Virus record (IMG/VR): IMGVR_UViG_3300028196_000066
Coordinates: 1-27,696 of that record
Length of the DNA: 27,696 bases
From: a virus
Reading direction: 5' to 3' (one strand)
Shown here: in pieces, positions 20,456 to 27,696 of the stretch
How the letters are laid out: every line of letters starts with the position of its first letter
Position numbering within the stretch: position 1 is the stretch's first letter
Program-made: the position numbers and the translations under genes
The notes under the pieces: generated by a model
Databases searched by the model: none
What the model was told of the DNA's origin: nothing
The model's input: only the letters and a program-made list of their open reading frames with translations

Positions 20456-20479
20456 ATTTGGATTATCCAAATGTTTTTT
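20456..20479 (+). terminator. terminator-like hairpin inside promoter P13
   Basis: ATTTGGA (20456-20462), loop TTA and TCCAAAT (20466-20472), a perfect 7-bp stem, then G and six T's (20474-20479). It starts on the base after the upstream stop codon and contains the -33 element of P13. Confidence 0.7.
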
Positions 20480-20488
20480 GTATATTTG
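20458..20488 (+). promoter_or_regulatory. phage promoter P13
   Basis: TTG (20458-20460), 20 bases, TATATTTG (20481-20488): a full Bacteroidetes consensus match. No TTAAC boxes upstream, since that region is coding. It is the last copy in the window and drives clpP and groES. Confidence 0.8.
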
Positions 20489-20520
20489 TTATTAACAAAC
20501 ATAAAAACTTAAAAGATAGT

Positions 20521-21159
20521 ATGGGTGATTTATATAATAGTGGTAGAAATACAACTGAAGGTGATATCGATGTAACGTATAATAGTGACTCAAAGGAAAA
20601 GGATAAATACTTTCAGGAGTTTAGAGAGTTTGATTATGGTATTGATATTAAAGATAATATTATATTAATCCAAGATGATATATCGGCTGGATTAACATTT
20701 GATATTATTTCAAAGGTACGATTACTTAGAAAGATTAATCCAGAACTAAAATCAATAACCATTCTATTAAATTCGGGTGGTGGTGATGTTGTGGAAACAT
20801 TAGGATTAATAGATTATATCCGAAGCCTAAACCAAAGTGATGGAATTAAAACTAACATAGTTTGTAGAGGTATGGCAATGAGTGCAGCTGCACTACTATT
20901 AGCAGCAGGAACTGGTCTTAGAGCAGCATCCAAACATTCTAAAATAATGGTACACCAATTATCATCTTACGCAGCAGGTAAGTTATCTGATTTAAAATCG
21001 AATGCTAAGTTTGCTGAATCATTGGAGAATGATTGTAATAACATTATGGCTGAATGTACGAATAAAGATAAACAATGGTGGTCTGATAACCAACAAAACG
21101 ATTACTTCCTAAACTCAGAGGAAGCATTAGAATTAGGAATTATAAATAAAATCATATAA
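20521..21159 (+). CDS. clpP: ClpP-like serine protease, 212 aa
   Basis: I took the ATG at 20521; the longer frame starts inside the promoter. Motifs in order: INPELKSITILLNSGGGDV (72-90, oxyanion Gly loop), RGMAMSAAALLLAAG (116-130; nucleophile Ser121), KIMVHQLSS (141-149; His145) and NDYFLNSEEALELGII (193-208; Asp194). The catalytic triad is complete and the length is normal. ClpP-fold enzymes act as ATPase-dependent proteases in cells and as prohead proteases in some phages. Its place next to groES suggests head assembly or proteostasis. The N-terminus (1-40) is acidic and polar. Confidence 0.92.
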   Translation: MGDLYNSGRNTTEGDIDVTYNSDSKEKDKYFQEFREFDYGIDIKDNIILIQDDISAGLTFDIISKVRLLRKINPELKSITILLNSGGGDVVETLGLIDYIRSLNQSDGIKTNIVCRGMAMSAAALLLAAGTGLRAASKHSKIMVHQLSSYAAGKLSDLKSNAKFAESLENDCNNIMAECTNKDKQWWSDNQQNDYFLNSEEALELGIINKII

Positions 21160-21171
21160 AACAAAAAAGTT

Positions 21172-21480
21172 ATGGAATACACATACAGACCTTTAGGGGA
21201 TAGAGTTGTCGTAAAAATCGTAAAACGACATGATGAAAAAACAACAGGTGGTTTATACAAGCCATCTGGTTCAGACACCACAATGATGGGTGAAGTTGTA
21301 GCAGTTGGAAGTGGATTATTCACTCATTCGGGTGCAGTAATCCCTATGAGTACAAAAGTAGGTGATGTAGTTCTTTTAGATGGGACTGGATTTAAACACA
21401 AGAATGGTAAAGAAACATACAACATTTATAGAGAGAGTGAATTCTTATCTATATTAGACGAAACTAATACCAATTCGTAA
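21172..21480 (+). CDS. groES: GroES-like co-chaperonin, 102 aa
   Basis: Begins YRPLGDRVVVKIVK (5-18), the family signature. The mobile loop is at about 19-32 (RHDEKTTGGLYKPS), followed by MMGEVVAVGSG (38-48), KVGDVVLLDGTG (62-73) and a terminal EFLSIL. It would cap the host GroEL to fold phage proteins, as T4 gp31 does for the capsid protein. The GroEL-binding tripeptide, usually IVL after GG, reads LYK here, which may alter affinity. It lies 12 bases after clpP in the P13 operon. Confidence 0.95.
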   Translation: MEYTYRPLGDRVVVKIVKRHDEKTTGGLYKPSGSDTTMMGEVVAVGSGLFTHSGAVIPMSTKVGDVVLLDGTGFKHKNGKETYNIYRESEFLSILDETNTNS

Positions 21481-21536
21481 TCACTATCATCCAACACATT
21501 GATAATCAGTTAGTTAACAATAAAAAATAAAAAGTT

Positions 21537-22304
21537 ATGATACATATTTTAGATGAAAATCAAATTGCAGAGAACTACGAAAGGTTCAGAAAGCTAATTA
21601 ATCAAACCTTTGAAGGTGAGAGATTAGAGAAGTTAAACACAATGTATGACCATATAGAGAATAGAATAATTCTCACACCGGCATCATCCATTGAACATTT
21701 CCACAATGCGTTTGCAGGTGGTTATATTGACCACATTCTACGAGTTACTAGAAACGCTTTGAAGTTATACGACCTGTATGAATCACTTGGGATGTCTTTA
21801 AATTTTGATAAACAAACATTAATCTTTACAGCACTTCATCATGATTTAGGAAAAGTTGGTAATCATGAAGAAAGTTGGTATATCCCAAATGACTCACAAT
21901 GGCACATTGAAAATCAGGGTAAGATTTACAAAACAAATCCAAATATGAATTGGATGGACACAACTGATAGAACATTTTGGTTATTAAATCACTATGGAGT
22001 TAAGATATCTGAAACTGAATACATTGGTATAAAGTTAACAGATGGGTTGTATGTTGATAGCAATAAGGATTATCTTATAACGTGGAATAAAGACCATAAG
22101 TTAAAGACAGAGCTACCAACAATAATGCATCAGGCAGATATGATTGCAGCAAACTTCGAACGAGATAGAGTCATAAACTCTGATAAGAAAGTTGAATCTA
22201 AAAGTGTAGGTGGTAGGCCAACTAAGAAAGCAAAGTTAGAAAATGTAAAAATGCCGGATAAGATTGATTTTAAATCTATCTTTGGTGAAACAGAGGAAGT
22301 ATAG
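21537..22304 (+). CDS. HD-domain phosphohydrolase-like protein, 255 aa
   Basis: HFHNAFAGGYIDHILRVTRN (54-73; candidate ligand H66), then FTALHHDLGKVG (97-108; HD at 102-103) and a later Asp in MHQADMIAAN, consistent with an HD metal-dependent phosphohydrolase. Such proteins hydrolyse nucleotides or cyclic nucleotides. Related HD proteins are common in T4-like cyanophages. The C-terminus is basic (KVESKSVGGRPTKKAKLEN). It starts the late-gene block, upstream of the sigma factor. Confidence 0.85.
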   Translation: MIHILDENQIAENYERFRKLINQTFEGERLEKLNTMYDHIENRIILTPASSIEHFHNAFAGGYIDHILRVTRNALKLYDLYESLGMSLNFDKQTLIFTALHHDLGKVGNHEESWYIPNDSQWHIENQGKIYKTNPNMNWMDTTDRTFWLLNHYGVKISETEYIGIKLTDGLYVDSNKDYLITWNKDHKLKTELPTIMHQADMIAANFERDRVINSDKKVESKSVGGRPTKKAKLENVKMPDKIDFKSIFGETEEV

Positions 22305-22306
22305 TT

Positions 22307-22600
22307 ATGGAATTATTATTCATAGTAATATTGTCAGTTTTAACCTTACTATTAGGATACGGAACATATAATTTACTTCGTAAGAATGAAGCACTAGAAG
22401 ATGAATTGGATAATTCAGACGCATACATTCAGTCGGTTTATGGCTCAATGAAAAACGCATACGATAGAATGATAAAAATTGATAGATTGGGTTCATTTGA
22501 ATCTGACGATGAAAGTGGATATATCTTTGATGAGATAAAGTCTTCAATAGAAAACCTAAACGAAAAATATAATTTAGATGCCGAGGAAGAAAAAAAGTAA
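22307..22600 (+). CDS. membrane-anchored coiled-coil protein, 97 aa
   Basis: N-terminal hydrophobic segment (LLFIVILSVLTLLLGYGTY, 3-21), then an acidic helix (NEALEDELDNSDAYIQSVYG) and a second one near the end (SSIENLNEKYNLDAEEEKK). It starts 2 bases after the HD gene and overlaps the sigma gene by 23 bases. No family recognised. The topology would place the helix in the cytoplasm or periplasm, anchored at the inner membrane. Confidence 0.7.
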   Translation: MELLFIVILSVLTLLLGYGTYNLLRKNEALEDELDNSDAYIQSVYGSMKNAYDRMIKIDRLGSFESDDESGYIFDEIKSSIENLNEKYNLDAEEEKK

Positions 22601-23294
22601 AAGATATTTCACACAAATAACAGAAATAGCTATAAACGCGTACAATGAGTCTGATGACCAAGTATTAAAGAATAAAATTTATAATAGGTTTATTCATTAC
22701 CCATTTGATAAAATGGCGGAGAATGTAATTCATACTTACAAAACATATTACTTTGATGTACCATACGAAGATGTAAAAGCAAATGTAGTTGCATTTCTTA
22801 ATGAAAAGATTCACAAATTTAATGGGGAAAATGGTAGAGCATTCTCATATTTTACAGTTGTTGCTAGAAATTGGTTATTTAATGAAAACAACGCCAACTA
22901 TGCCCGAATGAAAACTAGAGATGATTTAACAAAAGTAGACACATCTCGTAATATAACTAATGAAATTTCTGCTGAATCATTACGGGAATCTAAATCAGAT
23001 TTCATAGACCACTACTGTGAATATATTGACCACAATTTAGATACACTATTCCTAAAAGATAGAGATAAAGCAATTGCAGATTCTGTAAATGAGTTATTTA
23101 AAAATAGATTAGACCTATATTCATATAATAAGAAAGCACTTTACATACTTATTAGAGAAAGAACTGGTGTTCATACTCAATATATAACAAAAGTAGTTGG
23201 TAAAATGAAAAGTATTTATCTTCAACTTTATACTGAGTACAATAAGACAGGCCATGTCAAATTAGATTATGAGTTAAAGGAAAAGAATGGATAA
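22578..23294 (+). CDS. 55: late transcription sigma factor, T4 gp55-like, 238 aa
   Basis: After a basic start (MPRKKKSKRYF), residues 30-100 resemble the region 2-like core of T4-type gp55: NKIYNRFIHYPFDKMAENVI, YYFDVPYEDVKANVVAFLNE, KIHKFNGENGRAFSYFTVVA and RNWL. gp55 replaces the host sigma and, with gp33 and the sliding clamp, directs late transcription. The C-terminal 100 residues are divergent. It sits directly upstream of virion genes. The ATG lies inside the preceding gene. The match is from recall of the T4-like family; alignment would settle it. Confidence 0.82.
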   Translation: MPRKKKSKRYFTQITEIAINAYNESDDQVLKNKIYNRFIHYPFDKMAENVIHTYKTYYFDVPYEDVKANVVAFLNEKIHKFNGENGRAFSYFTVVARNWLFNENNANYARMKTRDDLTKVDTSRNITNEISAESLRESKSDFIDHYCEYIDHNLDTLFLKDRDKAIADSVNELFKNRLDLYSYNKKALYILIRERTGVHTQYITKVVGKMKSIYLQLYTEYNKTGHVKLDYELKEKNG

Positions 23295-23655
23295 AGATAC
23301 TGAATTATTTAAAGGAAAAACCTTTGCGGATATTATGTCTGATGTTTATAACAACTCAAAAAAGAAAGATAGGCAACTAAAACTACTTATAGCTCAGTTA
23401 GAACCATTAGTTAAGAACCTACAAGATGCAACTGTTGTAGTTCCTTTGATTAAGGAATATATGGAAGTATCAGTAAAGAACGATGACCAAATAGTAAAAC
23501 TTGCAGCAATAGTTCAACGCATGATGAAAGATGCTAATTCTGATGATGGGAGCGGAGGTCTTGGTTTAAGTGATGATGAGAAGAAACAACTTTTAGCAAA
23601 TGCAAAAGCAATTGATGAGAAAATAGATTCTCTTCAAAACGAAGGAGATGAGTAA
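23287..23655 (+). CDS. hypothetical helical protein near baseplate genes, 122 aa
   Basis: LFKGKTFADIMSDVYNNSKK begins a helical protein with KNLQDATVVVPLIKEYMEVS and VKNDDQIVKLAAIVQRMM. This layout recalls a small conserved protein found beside structural genes in T4-like marine phages; its function is unknown to me. The C-terminus has a Gly/Ser hinge (DDGSGGLGLSDDEKK). It overlaps the sigma gene by 8 bases and the next gene by 1 (TAATG). Confidence 0.7.
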   Translation: MDKDTELFKGKTFADIMSDVYNNSKKKDRQLKLLIAQLEPLVKNLQDATVVVPLIKEYMEVSVKNDDQIVKLAAIVQRMMKDANSDDGSGGLGLSDDEKKQLLANAKAIDEKIDSLQNEGDE

Positions 23656-24644
23656 TGGCAGGAATTGAAACTGGCACAGTACAAAAAATAAATTTAAAAG
23701 ATGATGATGTAAATGAAGTTTATTCTATAGAGGTTGTAACTAGAAGTTCATCGATGACATTTGTAGTTGTATATCCATTAGATACTAATATAAAACGAAT
23801 ACCAATTGTTGGTGAGCAAGTTATTATACTTACATCACAATCACCTGATGGTGCTCCAAATAAAATTGCAAAAAAACGATATTATTTAAACCCAACTTCT
23901 ACTCAACAAAATGTACACAACAACGCATTACCAAAAGCAACGATTGGCAAATCTTCCACATCGGGTGGTGACTATGGAGATACTTCTGCAGGAAACCCCA
24001 ATACATCTGGTGGTGAATCTGATGCCGACTTAGGTGATGGGTTTGTTGAAAGAACTGATGTGGGTTCATTACAACCATTCTTAGGTGATGTATTAATAGA
24101 AGGTAGGTTTGGACATTCTTTACGATTCGGATACTCCCCAACAGAAGCAGACACAACAGAAGACCCATCATGGGAATCTTCAACAGTAGAAGACCCAATT
24201 ACTATTTTAAGTAATGGTAGAAAAAGTGGTGGTAGTTATAATAAATTTATTATTGAAAGTGCTGATGATGACCTATCATCAATATACCTAACCTCATCAC
24301 AAAAAATATCTTTAAAAACATCTCAAACAAATTTAGGAATGGGTGTTGATGTTCAATCTAAATTTGACAAACCATCTGTTATAATAACATCTGATAGAAT
24401 TTTATTGGATTCAAAATCCGATTATGTTATATTATCAGGCGCAAAGGATATTATAAATGCAACACCATCATGGGCAATGGAGATGGATAAGATGTTTACA
24501 ATATTAGAAGGACTTATTCAACAAGTAGCAGATTTAACTGCAGGTACTGCTACATTCGCGACAGGCGTAGGCCCAACTGGCCCTGCAACAAACGTAGCAG
24601 ATGTTCAAAAATTATTAACCGATTTAAAATTAATGGCTCAATAA
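23655..24644 (+). CDS. baseplate hub/spike-like structural protein (gp5-like candidate), 329 aa
   Basis: The N-terminal 85 residues look like an OB-type beta barrel (VQKINLKDDDVNEVYSIEVV; VYPLDTNIKRIPIVGEQVII). A Gly/Ser/Asp linker (95-130) follows. Then come beta repeats (VLIEGRFGHSLRFGYSP; IYLTSSQKISLKTS; ILLDSKSDYVILSGAKD) as in spike-type proteins, and a helical end with a collagen-like GVGPTGPAT. This matches the general plan of gp5/VgrG-like hub proteins of T4-like phages. No lysozyme domain is visible. It precedes gp25 and gp6, as expected for a baseplate cluster. The exact identity is inferred. Confidence 0.6.
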   Translation: MAGIETGTVQKINLKDDDVNEVYSIEVVTRSSSMTFVVVYPLDTNIKRIPIVGEQVIILTSQSPDGAPNKIAKKRYYLNPTSTQQNVHNNALPKATIGKSSTSGGDYGDTSAGNPNTSGGESDADLGDGFVERTDVGSLQPFLGDVLIEGRFGHSLRFGYSPTEADTTEDPSWESSTVEDPITILSNGRKSGGSYNKFIIESADDDLSSIYLTSSQKISLKTSQTNLGMGVDVQSKFDKPSVIITSDRILLDSKSDYVILSGAKDIINATPSWAMEMDKMFTILEGLIQQVADLTAGTATFATGVGPTGPATNVADVQKLLTDLKLMAQ

Positions 24645-25214
24645 ATGCCTGTATTATTCCCATCATTTCAATCAACGGTAGCACCTTACTTAGACGCACC
24701 AATCGAAAAAACAGAAGCAGATACTGCTAAGATTATTGCAGATGCGTATGGGGTATCTGTTGCTAGTGCAATGATTACATTAATTCCAGGCTCATCAATC
24801 ATATCAGCACCTCCGACTAAACCAATTGAAGATGCTATATTAGATACCTTCAATCAGATAAAAGATTCCGAAGGCCCACCGACCCCACCTATGTTTTTAA
24901 AATGGGCAACTGAGACTGTAAAGTATTGGGCGGGGGTTACATGGACACCAGTACCACCACCACCAGGATATGTATCACCAACATCAGGTGTTACGGTTCT
25001 AACAGGTGGAACTCCATCACCATTAGATGTGGGTTTGTGGGGTGCGTTTAACAATCCGCCATCACCAACACCAATGGGTAATATTATATGTGGTAAGCTG
25101 ATAGTAGCATTCACAACACATCTACTAACTGTAAATGGATTATATAATGGATTAATCCCAGCAGCACCATCACCAATACCGGGCCCACCTTTTCCTTGGA
25201 TGGGTGTATCGTAA
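24645..25214 (+). CDS. Pro-rich probable virion protein, 189 aa
   Basis: The ATG is directly next to the preceding stop. The first 80 residues are Ala/Ile-rich (ADTAKIIADAYGVSVASAMI; LIPGSSIISAPPTKP). The rest is rich in Pro, Gly and Thr (VPPPPGYVSPTSGV; NNPPSPTPMGN; PSPIPGPPFPWMGVS), which suggests an extended structural protein. Its place between the hub candidate and gp25 supports a baseplate or tail role. No family is recognised. Confidence 0.65.
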   Translation: MPVLFPSFQSTVAPYLDAPIEKTEADTAKIIADAYGVSVASAMITLIPGSSIISAPPTKPIEDAILDTFNQIKDSEGPPTPPMFLKWATETVKYWAGVTWTPVPPPPGYVSPTSGVTVLTGGTPSPLDVGLWGAFNNPPSPTPMGNIICGKLIVAFTTHLLTVNGLYNGLIPAAPSPIPGPPFPWMGVS

Positions 25215-25252
25215 AACAAAACAATTTGATATTTATATAAAAGTATATTATT

Positions 25253-25726
25253 ATGAAGGCAAAAGAATTAGCACAATTATTGGAAGTTATCGTAAGAAAG
25301 GTAGTTAGAGAAGAACTAAAACCTATAATTACGGAAGTTAGAAACGCGTCCAAGCCAATTATAAAAGAAACAAAATCTAAACCTAAAAAGGTTAAAGACC
25401 CATTGGATATAAACATATCTGATATTTTAAAAGAAGAACGTACAGTAACCCCATCTAAACCAAAAACATTTGTAAAGAATCCGCTGTTAAATGATATGTT
25501 AAACGAAACAATGAATGATGGTGAGTGGAGAAATATGGATGCTCAGTTTGGGTCTAACCAAGCACAAGGATTTATGACTGCAAACTCCAACACAATAGCA
25601 CCGGCAGTAGATATAGATGGTAGACCCGTTGATACTAATAATGAAGAAGTTGCAAACGTTATGGGTGCAATGACAAAAGATTATTCAGCATTAATGAAAG
25701 CGATTGATAAGAAAAAGGGAAGATAA
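25253..25726 (+). CDS. probable structural protein, 157 aa
   Basis: A helical, charged N-terminus (LAQLLEVIVRKVVREELKPI), a Lys/Pro-rich linker (KSKPKKVKDP), then NPLLNDMLNETMNDGEWRNM and AVDIDGRPVDTNNEEVANVM. No family recognised; similar small proteins sit near baseplate genes of T4-like phages. The 38-base gap upstream has GATATTTATATAAAAG, a late-promoter candidate. The next gene starts 3 bases after its stop. Confidence 0.65.
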   Translation: MKAKELAQLLEVIVRKVVREELKPIITEVRNASKPIIKETKSKPKKVKDPLDINISDILKEERTVTPSKPKTFVKNPLLNDMLNETMNDGEWRNMDAQFGSNQAQGFMTANSNTIAPAVDIDGRPVDTNNEEVANVMGAMTKDYSALMKAIDKKKGR

Positions 25727-25729
25727 CAA

Positions 25730-26170
25730 ATGGCTAAACCACGAAAAGAATATTCGTATCAAACTTTAGATTTACAACCCGATGTCGCAGTCGGCATTAC
25801 CTTACCATTCGGTAGTAGTAAGGGATTGTTTACTTTAAGTTATACAACTGAAGAGCAATCCATATCCAACTTAAAAAATTTATTACTAACTAGAAAAGGC
25901 GAACGTCCATTTGTTCCTGAGTTTGGGTCTGGTGTATATTCTTTAATGTTTGAACAAATAGGAGCTGATTTATCAGACAGTCTTACGGAATCCATCACAG
26001 AAGATATTAATTTCTGGCTACCATACATAGTTATTGATGACATTAATATTGAAGTAATAGAAGATAGAAACTATGTTCAAATTCAATTATCATATAGGGT
26101 AACAGAGGATGGTGTAAATCGACAAATTATTATGTATGTAGATAACGCAGGTTCAGCAACAATAGAATAG
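25730..26170 (+). CDS. 25: baseplate wedge protein, gp25-like, 146 aa
   Basis: Core gp25/GPW motif: LFTLSYTTEEQSISNLKNLL (33-52), LTRKGERPFVPEFGSGVYSL (53-72), then MFEQIGADL and an acidic helix with ITEDINFWLPYI (89-100), followed by strands (DINIEVIEDRNYVQIQLSY). gp25 joins wedge subunits in contractile tails, phages and type VI secretion alike. Length is close to T4 gp25 (132). It is followed by gp6 after 7 bases, the usual order in T4-like phages. Confidence 0.93.
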   Translation: MAKPRKEYSYQTLDLQPDVAVGITLPFGSSKGLFTLSYTTEEQSISNLKNLLLTRKGERPFVPEFGSGVYSLMFEQIGADLSDSLTESITEDINFWLPYIVIDDINIEVIEDRNYVQIQLSYRVTEDGVNRQIIMYVDNAGSATIE

Positions 26171-26177
26171 GTATATT

Positions 26178-27696
26178 ATGGCAAAAAAAGCTAACAACGA
26201 CTTAGTACAAAAGGATGTATCTTTAGTAGGTAGAGACTTCGGTGAATTTAGAAAAAATCTAATTGATTTTTCTAAAACATACTTCCCAAATACATATAAT
26301 GATTTTAACGAATCATCTCCTGGTATGATGTTCATTGAGATGGCATCTTATGTTGGTGATGTTCTATCATTTTATACAGATACCCAACTAAGAGAATCAT
26401 TAATAACAACTGCAGAAGAAAATAGTAACTTATTTAATATTGCTGCAGCATATGGGTATAAAGCCAAAAACTATGTACCTGCAACTGTTACTATGGATGT
26501 GTTTCAATTAGTACCATCTACTGGAACTGGTAATAATGTAAAACCTGATTTTACTTATGCAATGATTATTTCCGATGGTATGTCAATCGGCTCAACTGAT
26601 AATAGTGATGTTAGTTTTATAGCACAAGGTCAATTAGACTTTTCATTCTCATCTTCACTAAGCCCAACTGAGGTGACCGTTTATCAAATAGATGAAAATA
26701 CAAATGCGCCAGTTTATTATTTATTAAAGAAACAAATTAAAGCATCAAGTGGTGCTATTAAAACAAAAGAATATTCTTTTGAAAGTCCAAAGATTTATGA
26801 TAAAATAAAATTGGAAGATGAGAATTTTATTAGAATTAAAAGTATAACTGATTCAGATAACGATAAGTGGACTGAAGTTCCGTATCTCGCACAAGACACA
26901 GTATTTGAGCAAATAGAAAACAACGAAGATAACTCAACACAATTTTCACAATTCTCAGATGATACCCCATATCTTTTAGAATTAAATAGAGTACCAAAAC
27001 GATTTATAACAAAAATTGAAGATAGAGGTGTGGTGACAGTTCAATTTGGAGCAGGTGTATCTGCTAATGCAGATGAAGAGATTATACCAAATCCAGATAA
27101 CGTTGGTTCTGCTCTATATGGAGTCGTTGGCGATTTAGACCAGGGAATCGACCCATCTAATTTTTTATATACTAAAACATATGGTGTCGCCCCATCTAAT
27201 ACAACGTTAACGGTTGAGTATTTAGTTGGTAATGGTATCGCAGATAATGTACCAGCAAAAGACTTAGTAACTGTTATTTCATCTACCCAAACATTTGCAA
27301 ATGAACGCAATTTAGATACATCACTTGTAAACTTTGTTAGAAACTCTATAGCAGTAACAAACCCAGAACCAGCACGAGGAGCACGTAGTGAAGAATCTAT
27401 GGATGAGATTCGTAACAATGCAATGTCATTCTTTGCAGCTCAAAATAGAACTGTAAGTAGAGAAGATTATATTATGAGATGTTATGCACTACCACCACAG
27501 TTTGGTTCAGTAGCAAAAGCATACATACTACAAGATTATCAAATTGAAAATAAAAAAAGTAATGGTGAACCAATCACATCTGAAATACCGAACCCATTAG
27601 CACTAAACTTATACACATTGGGTTACAATGATACCAATCATTTAGTACCACTAAACGCCGCAACAAAAAATAATCTAAAAACATATATTTCATATT
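26178..27696 (+). CDS. 6: baseplate wedge protein, gp6-like (partial, runs off the right edge)
   Basis: Open from the ATG at 26178 to the window end with no stop (506 codons). Residues 1-60 carry DFSKTYFPNTYNDFNESSPG and MMFIEMASYVGDVLSFYTDT, the conserved N-terminus of gp6. Further on come NPEPARGARSEESMDEIRNN, AMSFFAAQNRTVSREDYIMR and ALPPQFGSVAKAYI, the baseplate J-like core. gp6 forms the wedge ring with gp7 and gp53 in T4. The protein is longer than what is seen here; the remaining C-terminus lies outside the window. Confidence 0.92.
   Translation, partial: MAKKANNDLVQKDVSLVGRDFGEFRKNLIDFSKTYFPNTYNDFNESSPGMMFIEMASYVGDVLSFYTDTQLRESLITTAEENSNLFNIAAAYGYKAKNYVPATVTMDVFQLVPSTGTGNNVKPDFTYAMIISDGMSIGSTDNSDVSFIAQGQLDFSFSSSLSPTEVTVYQIDENTNAPVYYLLKKQIKASSGAIKTKEYSFESPKIYDKIKLEDENFIRIKSITDSDNDKWTEVPYLAQDTVFEQIENNEDNSTQFSQFSDDTPYLLELNRVPKRFITKIEDRGVVTVQFGAGVSANADEEIIPNPDNVGSALYGVVGDLDQGIDPSNFLYTKTYGVAPSNTTLTVEYLVGNGIADNVPAKDLVTVISSTQTFANERNLDTSLVNFVRNSIAVTNPEPARGARSEESMDEIRNNAMSFFAAQNRTVSREDYIMRCYALPPQFGSVAKAYILQDYQIENKKSNGEPITSEIPNPLALNLYTLGYNDTNHLVPLNAATKNNLKTYISY

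Noticed and set aside
23899-25416. Minus-strand open frames opposite the hub/spike and Pro-rich genes
   Set aside because: They mirror strong + strand genes; products are His/Leu- or Pro-rich artefacts with no leader or overlap pattern of their own.
1-27696. CRISPR array, insertion sequence, integrase or attachment site
   Set aside because: No regularly spaced repeats, transposase or integrase motifs, or terminal inverted repeats were seen; repeats present are promoters, leader hairpins and the two short direct repeats listed.

Overview
The window looks like part of the genome of a large, AT-rich, T4-like myovirus that infects a member of the Bacteroidetes, probably a flavobacterium. The phage assignment rests on a late-sigma-like protein (T4 gp55 type), a gp25-like baseplate wedge protein, a gp6-like baseplate wedge protein that runs off the right edge, phage-type GroES, ClpP and Hsp20 proteins, thymidylate synthase, a UV-damage endonuclease and many densely packed tiny ORFs. 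The host assignment rests on the promoters. Thirteen intergenic promoters follow the Bacteroidetes pattern of a TTG element, exactly 20 bases, then TAnnTTTG/TAnnTTAG. Genes also carry A-rich leaders rather than strong Shine-Dalgarno sequences. One encoded protein is a type IX secretion system C-terminal domain, a pathway confined to Bacteroidetes. Every gene I can support lies on the + strand. No gap longer than 300 bases lacks a gene.

Positions 1-9000 hold short accessory genes in small operons, each headed by a copy of the promoter. Most are unrecognised. Exceptions are a calcineurin-like metallophosphoesterase (2637-3320), an Api92/YubB-like ferredoxin-fold protein (6039-6587) and a tRNA-Leu(UAA) (8462-8547). 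A cassette at 4792-5555 encodes two Cys-patterned lipoproteins flanking a bare, secreted type-B T9SS C-terminal domain.

Positions 9000-14800 hold an enlarged thymidylate synthase, a 725-residue protein with HExxH and von Willebrand A domains, a small conserved-looking protein, and a MoxR/CobS-type AAA+ ATPase. The last three probably form one chaperone-like or metallopeptidase-like module.

Positions 14800-21500 hold more small genes (one DUF4494-like), a small heat-shock protein, a zinc-ribbon microprotein, the UV endonuclease, a four-TM coiled-coil membrane protein, a ClpP-like protease and GroES. From 21537 the phage switches to an HD-domain protein, a gp55-like late sigma factor and then virion genes: a gp5-like hub/spike candidate, two unidentified probable structural proteins, gp25 and gp6. 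The repeated promoter is absent beyond 20488, which fits late transcription driven by the gp55-like factor.

The most interesting points are: (a) the surface-directed T9SS-CTD/lipoprotein cassette; (b) a phage-wide promoter with duplicated TTAAC boxes upstream, in which several copies carry a terminator-like hairpin plus T-tract inside the 20-base spacer; (c) a GGGTTAA/TTAACCC hairpin at the 5' end of four transcripts; (d) the HExxH-VWA/AAA+ module; (e) a SET-like ORF remnant that ends inside the tRNA gene; and (f) small-gene duplications, including one in which only the translation-initiation region has stayed identical.
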